Source: Achromobacter aloeverae
GTDB taxonomy: Bacteria; Pseudomonadota; Gammaproteobacteria; Burkholderiales; Burkholderiaceae_B
Assembly: GCF_004121055.1 (NCBI RefSeq)
Contig: NZ_PYAL01000006.1
Coordinates: 62,001 to 126,000 of the forward strand
Length of the DNA: 64,000 nucleotides
Direction: 5' to 3'
The notes under the pieces are model-generated. The model saw only the letters and a program-made list of their open reading frames with translations, did no database searches and was not told where the DNA came from. Made by a program: the position numbers and the translations under genes. Below are positions 15,581 to 24,040 of this stretch, piece after piece (within the stretch, counting starts at the first letter, position 1; each line of letters opens with the position of its first letter).

Positions 15581-18295
15581 ATGTTGGGATCATTGAATTC
15601 GAGTAGGGAAAGCACCGCAGCCTACGCAGGCCTTCAATCGCAGGACGAGAATACCGCCCGGGCGGCCAGCGACGTAGGCCGCCGCGCAACCGGCGCTCGA
15701 CATGACGGACCCCATGCTCTTTTCGCTCCTGCCGCTCGTTCCGCCGGCCCGGCCAGCCTGGTCGACGCGACGCCGGGCGGCCAGCGGCGCGCGCAGGCTA
15801 CCGGCCTCGCCACCGCCGGGCCCGGGGCTGCGTCTTGCCAGGGATGGGAGATGATCGACGGAGACACGCGCAGCGACTCCGGGTGCGAGAGTTCTGGTGC
15901 CGACGCTCAGGACGACACCCTTATGCAGGATTGCAGCCTTGTGCCGAATTACACCCTCACCAGCGAGGCGGAGTTCGCGCTCGTCAGCTCCGCCGAACAT
16001 CCCGTCGTGACCATGGATGATTCCCTTGAGAACATGTCCGAGGCCGACGGCGGGAGCTTCGCAGGGGGCAAGAGCATGTTCGGACCGGACGACTTCCACG
16101 AGGGGCCCATCGTCAACGGCGCAAGTCTGTGGGACTACAGTCTCGTGACCAGGACGCAGGCAGCGAACGTAGCACTGGCGGACGACGGGGCGGTCGTTCA
16201 TAACGCGAAACAATGCCTGGACGCGGTATACCGCATCTGCGTTGACTCGCGGCGTCAGCGGCTGACCGGGACGAACGGCGCCGGGAATGGGAAAAAGCTG
16301 TTCAAGGCGCTGGCGGGCGCCTTGGGCATGGATGCCACAACCCCCTACATGAAAACGGGCGAGTACCTGGGAAACATGAGGAAGGTTGCCACCACGTTCT
16401 GGGAGGGGCAGGGCACGGATGCTTCGGCGGCCGCGGGCCTGGTGGGACCTAACGCAGGCGTGTTCTACACGGCGCTTCAGGAGGTTCCGGACATCCAGCT
16501 TATACGCCTGCATAGGGAGATGACAGACCGTGACGTCACCCGGCCCGGTCAGGAAGCGATCAAGCGTCTTTTCGAAATCCTGGAAGTCGATCGTGACGAA
16601 AGGCCGGCATTGGGCGCGCAGCTCGAAGGCATGCAAATGGCGATCAAGGCGATGGTTCGCGAGCGCTTTATTCTTCATCCCATGCGCGAGTTGTTGAATT
16701 TGTTCAGGATCGAAGGTCAGGCCATGAACGAAGGCCGGCGCCCCCTCAGCCAGGAGGAGAAAAAGGAGCGGATAGAAGCCTTGATCGAAACGCTGATGCT
16801 GGGCATGTACGATGGGGTGTCCCTGCCCGAGGGGTGCAATACGGTGCTGAGCGCCTGGATGTATGTCGATGAGTGTTTCATGGAGCACTTCAATAAATCG
16901 ATGGCCTCGGGGCTCGCGAATTTCCGATTAACACCCGAGCAGGAAGCGGTGCGGAAAGCCGAGTTGGCAGCCGGCCTGCAAGCCATGCGCCAGGGCCTGT
17001 CGGCGTACCTTGAAGAGCAATTGCAAGACCAACGGCAGTCGGGGCGTTTTTCCCAAGGCTTGTTGGGATATACGGGGTCGAGGGCGATGTCCGTGCACGT
17101 CGAACGCGCCGTGTTGGTACTTCAGCAGGTTCTTTCCGGCAACGCGGGCGGCGTGCCGGCCAGCCTCTTGGAGAGAATACGGACAAAAAGCGCGGCCGAA
17201 CTGAATCTGGCCATGCCGCCCACCTCCGACGAGCTTGAAACGCGGATGCCGCACACGCGCGTGTTCTCGGCCGTGAAGAAGTGGATTACTTATTTCTTCA
17301 CGTCCCGGGCTGGACGCAAGGCGATCCGTCGCGCGCATCTTGAGCAGCGATTGAACGGGGCCATGGACACCTTGGTGGATACGTTGCTCACCGAGCGCGC
17401 CGGCAAGCCCGGCCGTCTAAAGTCGGATTTCAAGCAGGTGATGCGGGCGCTCTATGCGATGCGAGCCGAGCATGACCGGCAACATCTGGAAGCCGGACTG
17501 TTCGATGAGTCCGCGATCCTGGAACGGGCTATCGGCAGTCGCCTGAAGGAAGTGCAAGCGGCAGGTATCCGGGACGCGATCCTGCGCGCTGGTGCGAACG
17601 ATGATGCCGTCTCATCCCTGTCCACGGACGCCTTCCATCGTCCGTCCGGCATGCTCGCCAAGGGCTGGCATGATTTCCGCCAGAAGCTGCGCAGCGCATT
17701 TACGGATGCTTCGTCCATCGACCGCGTCGCTCGGAGCACGCGCCTCCCTCCTCCGGACGGCTGGGCGCTGTTGCGCATGAAACTGGGCAGGGAATTGGCC
17801 GAGCGCGCGGAGTGCAGTCGAGCCGACGCATTCATCGGCGCTTGTCTGAATGATGGGGATAGGTCCGACCAACAGATTTATCAGGAACTGGCCTATGAGG
17901 CACTGATCGACTGGATAAGCTGGTGCGGCTACGCCGGCGGCGGGCAGGCGGTGGTGCCGCGAGACCAGATCGGGCTTGCCTTGTCCAGGCGCTCGCCGGA
18001 CGACCTGAAGCGCCTGCGGCAGGTCTTGTCCACGCACCTCGCCAGCGAAGAGGGCGGCGCGGCCTCCATGTTCCGCCAATTGAAAATGCGCCAGGATGAT
18101 TTCTGGTTCCTGGATTGCCATCTGGCGCATATGTTGGAGGCGATAGGGACAGCGTTGCGCCGAAAAGAGCCGTCGGCGATGGGTGTCCCCGCCGCGCCTC
18201 TCGATGTTGCGCCCGTGCCGGCATTGGCGAGCGTCGCCACCGCCGCGGTAGCGCCCGCGAACGCGGCGGACCCGTTGGCCCTTGCCCAGGCCTGA
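15581..18295 (+). CDS. Large orphan protein, candidate secreted effector
   Basis: A 904-residue protein I cannot assign to a family. The start is the ATG preceded by AGGAG at a five-base spacing. Residues 1-90 are Ser/Ala/Gly-rich and disordered, with no signal peptide; residues 90-200 are strongly acidic with short recurring hydrophobic motifs (WEMIDGD, DCSLV, FALVSS, DYSLV); residues 200-850 are helical with many charged residues; the last 50 are an Ala/Pro/Val tail. A disordered N-terminus without Sec signal, acidic linker and long helical body resemble type III effectors or chaperone-delivered proteins, but no secretion gene is in view. A terminator follows at once, so it is a single-gene unit. 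Its 3' end lies about 120 bases from the 3' end of tRNA-Gly, a common insertion point. Function unknown. Confidence 0.75.
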   Translation: MLGSLNSSRESTAAYAGLQSQDENTARAASDVGRRATGARHDGPHALFAPAARSAGPASLVDATPGGQRRAQATGLATAGPGAASCQGWEMIDGDTRSDSGCESSGADAQDDTLMQDCSLVPNYTLTSEAEFALVSSAEHPVVTMDDSLENMSEADGGSFAGGKSMFGPDDFHEGPIVNGASLWDYSLVTRTQAANVALADDGAVVHNAKQCLDAVYRICVDSRRQRLTGTNGAGNGKKLFKALAGALGMDATTPYMKTGEYLGNMRKVATTFWEGQGTDASAAAGLVGPNAGVFYTALQEVPDIQLIRLHREMTDRDVTRPGQEAIKRLFEILEVDRDERPALGAQLEGMQMAIKAMVRERFILHPMRELLNLFRIEGQAMNEGRRPLSQEEKKERIEALIETLMLGMYDGVSLPEGCNTVLSAWMYVDECFMEHFNKSMASGLANFRLTPEQEAVRKAELAAGLQAMRQGLSAYLEEQLQDQRQSGRFSQGLLGYTGSRAMSVHVERAVLVLQQVLSGNAGGVPASLLERIRTKSAAELNLAMPPTSDELETRMPHTRVFSAVKKWITYFFTSRAGRKAIRRAHLEQRLNGAMDTLVDTLLTERAGKPGRLKSDFKQVMRALYAMRAEHDRQHLEAGLFDESAILERAIGSRLKEVQAAGIRDAILRAGANDDAVSSLSTDAFHRPSGMLAKGWHDFRQKLRSAFTDASSIDRVARSTRLPPPDGWALLRMKLGRELAERAECSRADAFIGACLNDGDRSDQQIYQELAYEALIDWISWCGYAGGGQAVVPRDQIGLALSRRSPDDLKRLRQVLSTHLASEEGGAASMFRQLKMRQDDFWFLDCHLAHMLEAIGTALRRKEPSAMGVPAAPLDVAPVPALASVATAAVAPANAADPLALAQA

Positions 18296-18340
18296 GGTGC
18301 GGAATAAAAAAGCTGAAAAAGAAGAGGCGAAAAAAAGGCG

Positions 18341-18374
18341 AAAAAAAGCCGAAACGAAGGTTTCGGCCTTTTTT
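18341..18374 (+). terminator. Rho-independent terminator of the orphan gene
   Basis: GCCGAAAC and GTTTCGGC form a perfect 8-base stem with a GAAG tetraloop, followed by CCTTTTTT; an A-run before the stem would make it work in the opposite direction too, for the tRNA transcript. Confidence 0.85.
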
Positions 18375-18418
18375 CTACCATCCATGGACTTCGCTAGCGT
18401 GTCCACAGGAGAGAATTC

Positions 18419-18494
18419 TGGAGCGGGAAACGAGTCTCGAACTCGCGACCTCAACCTTGGCAAGGTTGCGCTCTACCAACTGAGCTATTCCCGC
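18419..18494 (-). tRNA. tRNA-Gly(GCC)
   Basis: 76 bases including the encoded CCA. On the minus strand the acceptor stem pairs GCGGGAA with TTCCCGC, the D-loop region is TAGCTCAGTTGGTAGAGC, the anticodon loop TTGCCAA carries GCC between CAACC and GGTTG, and the T-arm contains GTTCGAGTC. A complete cloverleaf. Confidence 0.97.
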
Positions 18495-18517
18495 ATTTTT
18501 ATCGCCAGCGCTGCGTA

Positions 18518-18547
18518 GTCGTAGTGCACGGCGTCGTAGTGCACAGC
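18518..18547. repeat. Tandem 15-base repeat upstream of tRNA-Gly
   Basis: Two adjacent copies of GTCGTAGTGCACRGC (one mismatch), each containing the palindrome GTGCAC, 24 bases upstream of the tRNA 5' end. It lies in the tRNA promoter region. Confidence 0.7.
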
Positions 18548-18559
18548 GCTTCGATAAAT

Positions 18560-18581
18560 TCGCCGCTTCGAAAAGCGGCGA
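18560..18581 (-). terminator. Hairpin, probable terminator of the Bug gene
   Basis: TCGCCGCTT and AAGCGGCGA form a perfect 9-base stem with a four-base loop about 105 bases after the Bug gene's stop. On the minus strand it is followed by AATTTAT, a weak U-tract, so termination may be partial and some transcripts may read into tRNA-Gly. Confidence 0.5.
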
Positions 18582-18686
18582 GAAAGAGATTATACACAGA
18601 TTTTTTGCTTTGTCGCGCGTTTCGTCATCGATACGCAAAAAGACGCAGGGCGACGGCGCCGGAAGCGTGCCGCCGCCACGCAGGAC

Positions 18687-19655
18687 TCACTTCTCGATGG
18701 CGCTGCGATTACGCTGGACGACGTCTTTCCACAGCGCGATGTCCTTGTCGATGAACTGCTGGAACTCCTGCGGCGTCTCGCGCTTGAGCACGATGCCGCT
18801 GCGGGTGGTCAGCGCGTCGACGATGGCGGGATCGGCCAGGGTTTCATTGACCGCTGCATTGATCTTGGCGACCACGTCGGCCGGCACGCCCGCCGGCGCC
18901 ATCAAGCCGTAGTACACGCCCAGGTCGTACTTGGGATAGCCCAGTTCACCGAAGGTAGGAACGTCGGGCGACAGCGGCGAACGCTTGTCGCCGGAGATGG
19001 CCAGCGGCACCACGCGATCGGACGCGGCGTCGCCCAGCAGGGGATTGATCAGGACGTCGACCTGGCCGCCGAGCAGGGCGCTCAAGGCATCCGCGCCGCC
19101 TTTGTAGGGGATGTGGGTCATCGAAATGCCGGCGATCTCGTCGAACAGCACGGTGGCCATGTGGGGCGTGCCGCCGATGCCCGAAGAGCCGTAGTTCAGC
19201 ACGCCGGGATGGGCCTTCGCATAGCTGACCAGGTCGGCCAGCGTCTTGAAGCCCCGCTGCTTGCTGACCTTCAGGATGACCGGGCCGATGCCGACATAGG
19301 CGACGGCGCGCAGGTCCTTCTGCGTGTCGAACTTCAAGTCGGGATACAGGGCCGGGGCGATGGCGATGCTGTTGGCCACCACCAGCAGGGTGTAGCCGTC
19401 CGCCTTGCTGCGCGAGACGTAGTCGGCGGCCAGGTTGCCGCCCGCGCCGGCGCGGTTTTCCACGACGATGGACTGGCCGATCTTCTGCGACAGCTTGCTG
19501 GCCACGGTGCGCGCCACCATGTCGATGCTGCTGCCGGCGGAGAAGCCGACCACCAGGGTCAGGGGCTTGTCGGGAAACGCGGCGCCGGCGGCGGCGCCAA
19601 AGGCGAGGGCGGCCGCGGCGGCGGCCGTGGTCAGGAGTTTGCGGATTAGCGTCAT
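18687..19655 (-). CDS. Bug-family (TTT) substrate-binding protein
   Basis: A 322-residue periplasmic binding protein. Signal peptide with RKLL n-region and an Ala-rich core, cleavage near AGA-AFPDKP (about residue 26). Ligand-loop motifs are VGFSAGSSIDMVAR, a variant without the usual Pro-Pro-Gly-Gly, and IPYKGGADAL. GGGGGA precedes the ATG. It lies beyond the end of the 20-36 kb operon with its own AT-rich upstream region, so it is probably transcribed separately. No membrane partner nearby. Confidence 0.92.
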   Translation of the reverse strand: MTLIRKLLTTAAAAAALAFGAAAGAAFPDKPLTLVVGFSAGSSIDMVARTVASKLSQKIGQSIVVENRAGAGGNLAADYVSRSKADGYTLLVVANSIAIAPALYPDLKFDTQKDLRAVAYVGIGPVILKVSKQRGFKTLADLVSYAKAHPGVLNYGSSGIGGTPHMATVLFDEIAGISMTHIPYKGGADALSALLGGQVDVLINPLLGDAASDRVVPLAISGDKRSPLSPDVPTFGELGYPKYDLGVYYGLMAPAGVPADVVAKINAAVNETLADPAIVDALTTRSGIVLKRETPQEFQQFIDKDIALWKDVVQRNRSAIEK

Positions 19656-19760
19656 GGTCGAGATCCCCCGGAAATGGATCCAGGTAGTAGCGGTTGTGCC
19701 CTTGGACGGGTCAGGTCCCGAGGCGATAAAAAGGTGCGCCGATGCACTGCCACATATAGT

Positions 19761-19805
19761 AAATAATTATTTCATTCCGCTCCGTTATAAGCATATGAAA
19801 TATGC
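19761..19805 (-). promoter_or_regulatory. AT-rich promoter region with two palindromes
   Basis: The 349-base gap between the Bug gene and the hydantoinase gene has no coding content, but its middle is strikingly AT-rich. It contains AAATAATTATTT (19761-19772) and GCATAT-N3-ATATGC (19791-19805), with TTATAAC on the minus strand between them as a possible -10. This is the likely promoter/operator of the Bug gene. The part up to 20004 holds nothing recognisable. Confidence 0.5.
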
Positions 19806-20004
19806 GGTGCGAGCGTGGCCGCAGAGGCGGTCGCGGGACTCGCGGGTCCGGTCGTCCGCCCCAAGGGCGGACGACATGCGCGATTTGATGCCATCGCGAT
19901 GGGTCGAAGACCGAGGATCCCGGAAACGAATGACCCGAAGCGTATGCCTTCCCCAGCGCCGGACCGCATCCATTCCATCCGCGCGCCGTCTCGTCCGCCG
20001 GGAA

Positions 20005-23000
20005 TCAATCGGCGACGTACCCCAGCCGCGCATCCTTCGCCCGCGCCTCGGCCCGACGCCCGGCCGGCGCGCCATAACCGCCGCCGCCGGGCGTGCGCAG
20101 CGTCACCTCGTCGCCCGGCTGCAAGACCTGCGGCGTGCGTGTGTCGATGGCCACGCCGTTGATCAACACCGCGCCCGGCGCGCCCTCGCCGCCGCCGGCC
20201 AGGCCGGGCGCGGCAATGCGTATGCGCTCGGTCAGGAAGACCACGCCCAGCGGCGTCGGATGGCGGTTGACGTAGCACACCTCCTCGCCCAGGCCGCCGC
20301 GCCAGGTGCCATCGCCGCCCGATCCCGGCACCAGCTTCTTGTAGCGGAACAACAAGGGCGAATCGCGCTCGGCCACTTCGATAGGCGTGGGCGAGATATT
20401 GCTGGGCCAGGACATCACGTTGGCCCCATCCTTGCCCGCCGTCGCCCCCATGCCGCCGTTGTAGAACAGCACGGTGGCGAAAGGCTTGCCGTTGGCGCGC
20501 ACGCCGCTCATGTTGGTGATCCACACCGGCGACCCGACGCCGGCCATGACGCGGCCAGGCAGGGCCGCGTAGAGCGCGCCGAAGACCACGGTAGGCACAT
20601 AGTGGCCGGTGCAGGACCGGCCGCCCACCGGCGCGGGCGCGACGGGGTTGAGTATGGAGCCCGTCGGCGCCGTGGTGCGGACGGGACGGAACAGGCCGTG
20701 GTTATTGGGGAGGTCCGGCACCAGCAGGCTCTTGATGGCGTACTGGGTCATGGCCTCCGTGTACGCCAGCACGCAGTTGATGGCGCGCGGCTGCTGCGGC
20801 GAGGAACCGGCGAAGTCGCATTCGATCTCCCCGCCGGCCACGCGCACCGCCACCTGGAAGTGGAAGGGCTCGGAGAAGCCATCGGTCTTCATCCCGTACT
20901 CGTAGACGCCGTCGGGCAGGGCGGCGATCGCCTTGCTCATGGCGTGCTCGCTGCGTTCGAACAGCGCATCGGCCAGGTCGTCCACGCCCTCCAGGCCGTA
21001 TTCGGCCAGCAGGGTGGCGACGCGGCCGGCGATGAGTTCGGTGGCGCCCACATGGCACCAGATATCGCCGGTGGTCTGCTCGGGCGTGCGCACATTGGTG
21101 CGCAACAGGGTCAGCAAGGTCTCGTCCGTTTCGCCGGCGCGCAGGAAGTGCATCAGCGGCATGTGGAAGCCTTCCTCGTACAGTTCGCGCGCATCGACCG
21201 AGCGGATCTTGCCGCCGATATCGGGCACATGGCCCGCCGTGGCGGCGAAGCCGATCACGCGGCCGTCGTGGAAGATGGGCTTGACCAGGCAGACGTCGTT
21301 CAGGTGGCCGGTGCCTATCCACGGATTGTTGGTGATGTAGACATCACCGTCGCGCATGGTGTCCAGCGCGAAGCGCGCGATGGTGGCGCGCACCGTCTTG
21401 CCCAGGGTGCCGATGAAGGACGGGATGGCGCCGGCGTTTTCCGCCAGCGTCTGGCCGCGCGAGTCGGTCATCACCACCGCGAAATCGTTGGCCTCGGAGG
21501 ACAGCGTCGAGAACGACGTGCGCACGATAAGCTTGGCGGCCTCGCTCACCACGGAGCGCATGCGGGTCCAGAAGACTTCCAGGAAGATGGGGTCGGCGGC
21601 GGGGGCGACCCTGGCGCTGCTCGCGGCCTTGGCAGCATCGGCCTCCTTGGCCTCCTTGGCCGCATTGGCCTCATTCCGGCGCGAACCCGCTTCCGCCGAC
21701 GTGGCGGTCTCGGTGCCTTCCCCATCCGCGGGCGCGGCGCCTATCGTGACCACCAGATTGCCGTTCACGCTAAGCGTGACTTGTGCCAACGGCCCCACCA
21801 CCAGCGTCGTGCTGGGCTCCTCGATCAGCAAGGGGCCATGCGCGGTGAAGCCGGGGGACAACTGTTCGCGCCGATAGACAGGCGTGTCGAAATACCGGCG
21901 CTCTTCATGGAAATACACCTGCCGGCGCGCTTGCGGCGCCGGCGTGGCGCCGGCGGGCAGCGGCGCCGGCTCGAAGGGCTGGCGGGGTGGCGCTTCGGCC
22001 GTGGCGCGCAGATTGACCAGTTCGATGGGCACGTCCGGCGGCGTGCGGCCGAACTTGCGCTGGTATTCACCTCGGAATGCCCGGTCCAGCGCGGCGCGCC
22101 AGGCGTCCTCCCCGGCGGCATCGTCGTAACGGTAGGGGCCCGCGGGCAGGTCCACCGTCAGGTTGAAACCCTGGCCGATGAAGCGGCCATCGGCGCGGCG
22201 TTTCAGCGCGATCGGGCTGAAGGTGTCCGTCAGCGATTGCAGCGAAGCGCTGGCGCTGGCTTCAAGCGCGGCATACGCCTGCTCGATTTTTTCGATGGGG
22301 TCGGTGGCGGGCTTGAAGCTGACCGTGCGCGAGCGGTCGGCGCGCGCCGGCGCCACCAGCAGGCCGAAGGCCGATGCCACGCCTGCCTCGGGCGGGCAGA
22401 TGATGGTGCGCACGCCGATCTTGCGGGCGACGTAATAGGCATGCAGCGGCCCGCCGCCGCCGGTCGCCACCAGGATGAAGTGGCGCGGATCGCGGCCGCG
22501 CTCGGCCACATGCACGCGCGCGGCGGCCGCCATGTTCTCGGCCACGATGTCGTGCACGCCCCAGGCCACGGCCGTACGGTCGCGGTCCAGTTCGCGGGCC
22601 AGCTTGTCATAGCCCTGCTCGGCCAGCGCCGGATCGATGGCCAGCGTGCCGCCCGCGAAATAGCCCGCGTTCAGGTAACCCAGGGTCAGGTTGGCGTCGG
22701 TCACCGTCGGGGCGTCGCCGCCGCGGCCATAGCACATCGGGCCGGGTTCCGACCCGGCACTGCGGGGACCCGCCTTGAGCAGCCCCAGCTCATCGCGATG
22801 CGCGATGCTGCCGCCGCCCGCACCGATCTCGATCAGGTCCACCGTGGTGATGTTGATGGGCATGCCGCTGCCCTCGGCGAAGCGCTTGCGGCGGGCCGCC
22901 TCGAAGCCGAAGGCGATGGACGGGCGGGCATCTTCCACCAGGCACAGCTTGGCCGTGGTGCCGCCCATGTCGAAGGCCAGCAGGTCGCGCTGTCCTTCGC

Positions 23001-23832
23001 GCAGGCAATGATGGGCGGCGGAAATCGCGCCGGCGGCGGGGCCCGATTCCAGCAGGGCGATGGGATGGGCGCGGGCGTCGTCCAGGTGCGCCAGGCCGCC
23101 GTTGGACAGCATCATCAGCACGTCGGTGTCCAGGCCCAGTTCGCCCAGCCCGGCGGCGAGCGTGCGCAGATACTGCTGCGCCATGGGCTTGATGTAGGCA
23201 TTGGCCAGCGTGGTCGACATGCGTTCGTATTCGCGGATGACCGGCGCGGTCTCCGAGGACAGCGTCAACGCCAGGTCCGGATGCCGCTGCGCGATGGCAT
23301 CGGCCAGGCGGCGCTCGTGGCTGTCGTTCACATAGGCATGCAGCAGGCAGACGGCCAGGGATTCGATGCCGGCCGCGACCAGGCGGTCCACCGTGCGCAG
23401 GGCGTCGTCGATTTCCAGCGCTTCGAGCTCCGCGCCGGTGGCGTCCAGGCGGCCGCCCACCTCGCCGCGCAGGTCGCGCGGCGCCAGCGGCGCGGCGCGG
23501 TCGAGCTGCAAATCGTACAGGTCGTACTTGCGCTCGTTGCCCATCTCGATGATGTCCATGAAGCCGCGCGTCAGCAGCATGCCGGTGCGCGCGCCGCGCC
23601 GTTCGATCAAGGCGTTCGTGAACAGGGTGGTGGCGTGCACCACGCGCTTGACGTCGGCCGGCGCGATGGCGGCACCCTGCATCAGGCGGCCCACGCCATC
23701 GATGACCGCCTGCGTGGGGTCTCCGTGCGTGGTCAGCACCTTCAGGCTGTGTTGCCTGCCGCTGTCATGGTCCTGGGCGACCAGGTCCGTGAATGTTCCG
23801 CCGATGTCGATGCCGATTGCCCACTGCGCCAC
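20005..23832 (-). CDS. Fused hydantoinase/oxoprolinase HyuA-HyuB protein
   Basis: A 1275-residue fusion. Residues 1-700 are a HyuA-type ATP-binding subunit starting with WAIGIDIGGTFTDLV (the actin-like phosphate loop) and containing DMGGTTAKLCLVE near 280; residues 747-1275 are a HyuB-type subunit starting DPIFLEVFWTRM and containing NNPWIGTGHLND. They are joined by an Ala/Glu-rich linker of about 45 residues. The layout is that of eukaryotic-type 5-oxoprolinase (about 1288 residues); bacterial relatives are usually two genes. The family opens cyclic amides or carboxylates with ATP. Start is GTG after AGGAG at six bases. Last gene of the distal operon; a hairpin separates it from the PrpD gene before it. 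Substrate unknown. Confidence 0.92.
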   Translation of the reverse strand: MAQWAIGIDIGGTFTDLVAQDHDSGRQHSLKVLTTHGDPTQAVIDGVGRLMQGAAIAPADVKRVVHATTLFTNALIERRGARTGMLLTRGFMDIIEMGNERKYDLYDLQLDRAAPLAPRDLRGEVGGRLDATGAELEALEIDDALRTVDRLVAAGIESLAVCLLHAYVNDSHERRLADAIAQRHPDLALTLSSETAPVIREYERMSTTLANAYIKPMAQQYLRTLAAGLGELGLDTDVLMMLSNGGLAHLDDARAHPIALLESGPAAGAISAAHHCLREGQRDLLAFDMGGTTAKLCLVEDARPSIAFGFEAARRKRFAEGSGMPINITTVDLIEIGAGGGSIAHRDELGLLKAGPRSAGSEPGPMCYGRGGDAPTVTDANLTLGYLNAGYFAGGTLAIDPALAEQGYDKLARELDRDRTAVAWGVHDIVAENMAAAARVHVAERGRDPRHFILVATGGGGPLHAYYVARKIGVRTIICPPEAGVASAFGLLVAPARADRSRTVSFKPATDPIEKIEQAYAALEASASASLQSLTDTFSPIALKRRADGRFIGQGFNLTVDLPAGPYRYDDAAGEDAWRAALDRAFRGEYQRKFGRTPPDVPIELVNLRATAEAPPRQPFEPAPLPAGATPAPQARRQVYFHEERRYFDTPVYRREQLSPGFTAHGPLLIEEPSTTLVVGPLAQVTLSVNGNLVVTIGAAPADGEGTETATSAEAGSRRNEANAAKEAKEADAAKAASSARVAPAADPIFLEVFWTRMRSVVSEAAKLIVRTSFSTLSSEANDFAVVMTDSRGQTLAENAGAIPSFIGTLGKTVRATIARFALDTMRDGDVYITNNPWIGTGHLNDVCLVKPIFHDGRVIGFAATAGHVPDIGGKIRSVDARELYEEGFHMPLMHFLRAGETDETLLTLLRTNVRTPEQTTGDIWCHVGATELIAGRVATLLAEYGLEGVDDLADALFERSEHAMSKAIAALPDGVYEYGMKTDGFSEPFHFQVAVRVAGGEIECDFAGSSPQQPRAINCVLAYTEAMTQYAIKSLLVPDLPNNHGLFRPVRTTAPTGSILNPVAPAPVGGRSCTGHYVPTVVFGALYAALPGRVMAGVGSPVWITNMSGVRANGKPFATVLFYNGGMGATAGKDGANVMSWPSNISPTPIEVAERDSPLLFRYKKLVPGSGGDGTWRGGLGEEVCYVNRHPTPLGVVFLTERIRIAAPGLAGGGEGAPGAVLINGVAIDTRTPQVLQPGDEVTLRTPGGGGYGAPAGRRAEARAKDARLGYVAD

Positions 23833-23914
23833 GCCTTGCTCCTGAAATCCGTCTGAACCCGATTCCCGCCGGGACGTGAAGGACGCCCGAGGGGGAGGGA
23901 AGCGAATTGTAATG

Positions 23915-23948
23915 AATGCGCGCCTGGAACTCGTCCCAGGCGCGCATT
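23915..23948 (-). other. 13-base-pair intercistronic hairpin
   Basis: AATGCGCGCCTGG and CCAGGCGCGCATT form a perfect 13-base stem with an 8-base loop in the 208-base gap between the PrpD-like gene and the hydantoinase gene. No T-run follows in either direction, so rather than a simple terminator it may be an RNA-stability or processing element that sets expression of the last gene. Confidence 0.6.
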
Positions 23949-24040
23949 ACGCGGATGTTCGTTCTGGCAGGCAAGGCAAGCGGCGGCGCCGGGCAAGGCC
24001 GCCCGACGCCACCCGACGCCGCCCGTGAATGCGATCGCGC

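Noticed and set aside
15590-16888. A 432-codon minus-strand frame inside the orphan gene
   Set aside because: Considered because the orphan itself has no homologue, but the plus-strand frame is far longer, has a good ribosome site and ends at a strong terminator, whereas the minus frame has neither.
15581-18295. Assignment of the orphan to a known Bordetella effector such as BteA or BopN
   Set aside because: Length and visible motifs do not match what I recall of these proteins, so no name is given.
19435-23856. A 1473-codon open frame on the plus strand opposite the hydantoinase gene
   Set aside because: Its translation is low-complexity, rich in Arg, Ala, Gly and His, and it is an antisense shadow of a well-conserved gene; very long shadows are expected in high-GC DNA with strong third-position bias.
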